Positions 63,165 to 64,000 of a stretch of DNA of 64,000 bases are shown one piece after another; within the stretch, counting starts at the first letter, position 1; each line of letters starts with the position of its first letter. The translations under genes and the position numbers were made by a program. Source of the DNA: Niameybacter massiliensis (lineage in GTDB: Bacteria > Bacillota > Clostridia > Lachnospirales > Cellulosilyticaceae); NCBI RefSeq assembly GCF_001282685.1, contig NZ_LN875035.1:2032001-2096000 (forward strand), written 5' to 3'. The notes beneath the pieces are model-generated. The model searched no databases. It worked only from the letters and a program-made list of their open reading frames with translations, and had not been told where the DNA came from.

Positions 63165-64000
63165 TTAGTCTATAGGCTTTAAGAAACTTGCTTTTTGACT
63201 AGCAAAAGTTACTTTTTTACCATTCAATAAACTTTCTAAAACTTCTTTTGTTTCCTTGGCATTTTCTTCAGTGAACCAAATACGATAAACCATTAAAGAC
63301 ATATTTTGTAAGTACTTTTCTGGTTCTATAAGAAGCGGTTCATGCATTAAAATTTGCATTTTACAACCTACACAATCTGTTGTAAGTGGCCAGATAGCCC
63401 CTTTACGATCACGCAAACTATATTTTCCAGTTTGTTTTTTCTTTTGACAAAGCTCATGGTTACCTAGTACACATTGTTCTGTTGTCATTACAGGCAATCT
63501 ACCATAGATAATGGTTTCAAGTGGACCTTCTAAGGATTCTAACTCTTCTTTTGCAAGTTCTGCTGAAGTAGTTATACGTGTTACGCCATTTTCACTCCAT
63601 TGATAAACCGCTTCATTATTCATTACATTTAAATTATAATCAATGACCTTCTCTTTGTGACTAGACATCAATATATAAAAGACTCCTAATGTACGAATGA
63701 CATAGCCTGTTAAGCCACTTGCTTCAAAGCTTGGCAAGCTTTTTTTAATTCTCTCAAGTGCCTTTTCTTTTGTAATTGCCGGAAACACAATATACATTGG
63801 TTTCCCCTTTGCCTCACAAAGCTCTAAAGCCTCTTGCATTTTTCGATCATTATATTGCCATTCCCAATACACTGCTTGAAGTTGTGGGTAATCAAGCACT
63901 ACTTGAAGTTGTTCTATGGTACGTACTTGTGCATGGTAACTTGGCTTTCCTTCATAACGCTGATTGCTATCTGGTGTATAAGGCGCATAGGTTTTTTGCG
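63165..64000 (-). CDS. Peptidase U32 family protein, C-terminal part (partial)
   Basis: The frame stays open to the window edge, so the N-terminus is missing. The visible part has GPLETIIYGRLPVMTTEQCVL, then LRDRKGAIWPLTTDCVGCKMQILM, the four-cysteine pattern (Cys-Cys, Cys-Cys) thought to hold an iron-sulfur cluster in U32/RlhA-type proteins. Family members act in collagen degradation or in tRNA/rRNA hydroxylation (TrhP, RlhA). Lies 18 bp before the SEDS gene, likely as the upstream member of the operon. Confidence 0.85.
   Translation of the reverse strand, partial: QKTYAPYTPDSNQRYEGKPSYHAQVRTIEQLQVVLDYPQLQAVYWEWQYNDRKMQEALELCEAKGKPMYIVFPAITKEKALERIKKSLPSFEASGLTGYVIRTLGVFYILMSSHKEKVIDYNLNVMNNEAVYQWSENGVTRITTSAELAKEELESLEGPLETIIYGRLPVMTTEQCVLGNHELCQKKKQTGKYSLRDRKGAIWPLTTDCVGCKMQILMHEPLLIEPEKYLQNMSLMVYRIWFTEENAKETKEVLESLLNGKKVTFASQKASFLKPID

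Noticed and set aside
1-64000. CRISPR arrays, insertion sequences, prophage or toxin-antitoxin genes
   Set aside because: No regularly spaced repeats, transposase-like ORFs or phage genes were seen; the only recombinase is the chromosomal XerD.

Overview
The window comes from the chromosome of a low-GC, endospore-forming, anaerobic Clostridium-type Firmicute. The gene content, the long runs of minus-strand genes and the protein styles suggest Lachnospirales, perhaps a Cellulosilyticum-like organism; that taxonomic guess is inference. Evidence for sporulation is spoIIGA-sigE-sigG, spoVD, ylmC, ytfJ (gerW) and a Spo0E-type phosphatase gene. Evidence for an anaerobe is pyruvate phosphate dikinase and a sodium-pump decarboxylase operon. 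Almost everything is housekeeping. I see no insertion sequence, prophage or CRISPR array.

Layout. 1-2.2 kb: decarboxylase/carboxyltransferase operon (carboxyltransferase, gamma subunit, biotin carrier), cut by the window edge. 2.3-10.6 kb: ytqB-rluB, two D-Ala-D-Ala carboxypeptidases flanking scpAB, and nucleoside catabolism (pdp, deoB). 10.7-18.7 kb: xerD, codY, topA, dprA, then comM (plus strand), comFB and nrdR. 18.8-21.5 kb: ylmC-sigG-sigE-spoIIGA. 21.6-36.1 kb: the division and cell wall (dcw) cluster, in transcription order mraZ, rsmH, ftsL, pbpB, spoVD, murE, murF, mraY, murD, ftsW, ftsQ, ftsZ; murG and ftsA are not in it. 36.2-43.6 kb: a small Spo0E-like gene, lgt, ychF, ytfI-ytfJ, an MscS channel, a hemerythrin and an acetyltransferase-like protein. 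43.8-44.8 kb: an unexplained non-coding stretch and rnpB. 44.9-55.9 kb: a TGS-nucleoside kinase, yqfO, trmK, rpoD, dnaG, dgt, coaW and ppdK. 56.3-59.7 kb: glyS with a T-box leader, an ECF sigma/anti-sigma pair and tRNA-Leu(CAA). 59.8-64 kb: a Nudix hydrolase, a second PBP/SEDS pair and a U32 peptidase running off the edge.

Two items deserve most attention. (1) Positions 43838-44320 (+) look like an undescribed structured RNA of about 480 nt. It has its own near-consensus promoter (TTGCAA, 17 bp, TATAAT) and no convincing ORF. Nested helices can be drawn, the 5' and 3' regions can pair just before a large terminator-like hairpin, and two hairpin loops share an 8-nt perfect complementarity. (2) Between pbpB and spoVD there is a perfect 24-bp inverted repeat whose 3' arm contains the spoVD ribosome binding site. 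A sigma-E-like promoter sits so that its transcript would start in the loop, free of the masking arm. That would let sporulation transcripts be translated while read-through from the division operon stays silent. Both are read from sequence only and need folding, covariation and transcript data.
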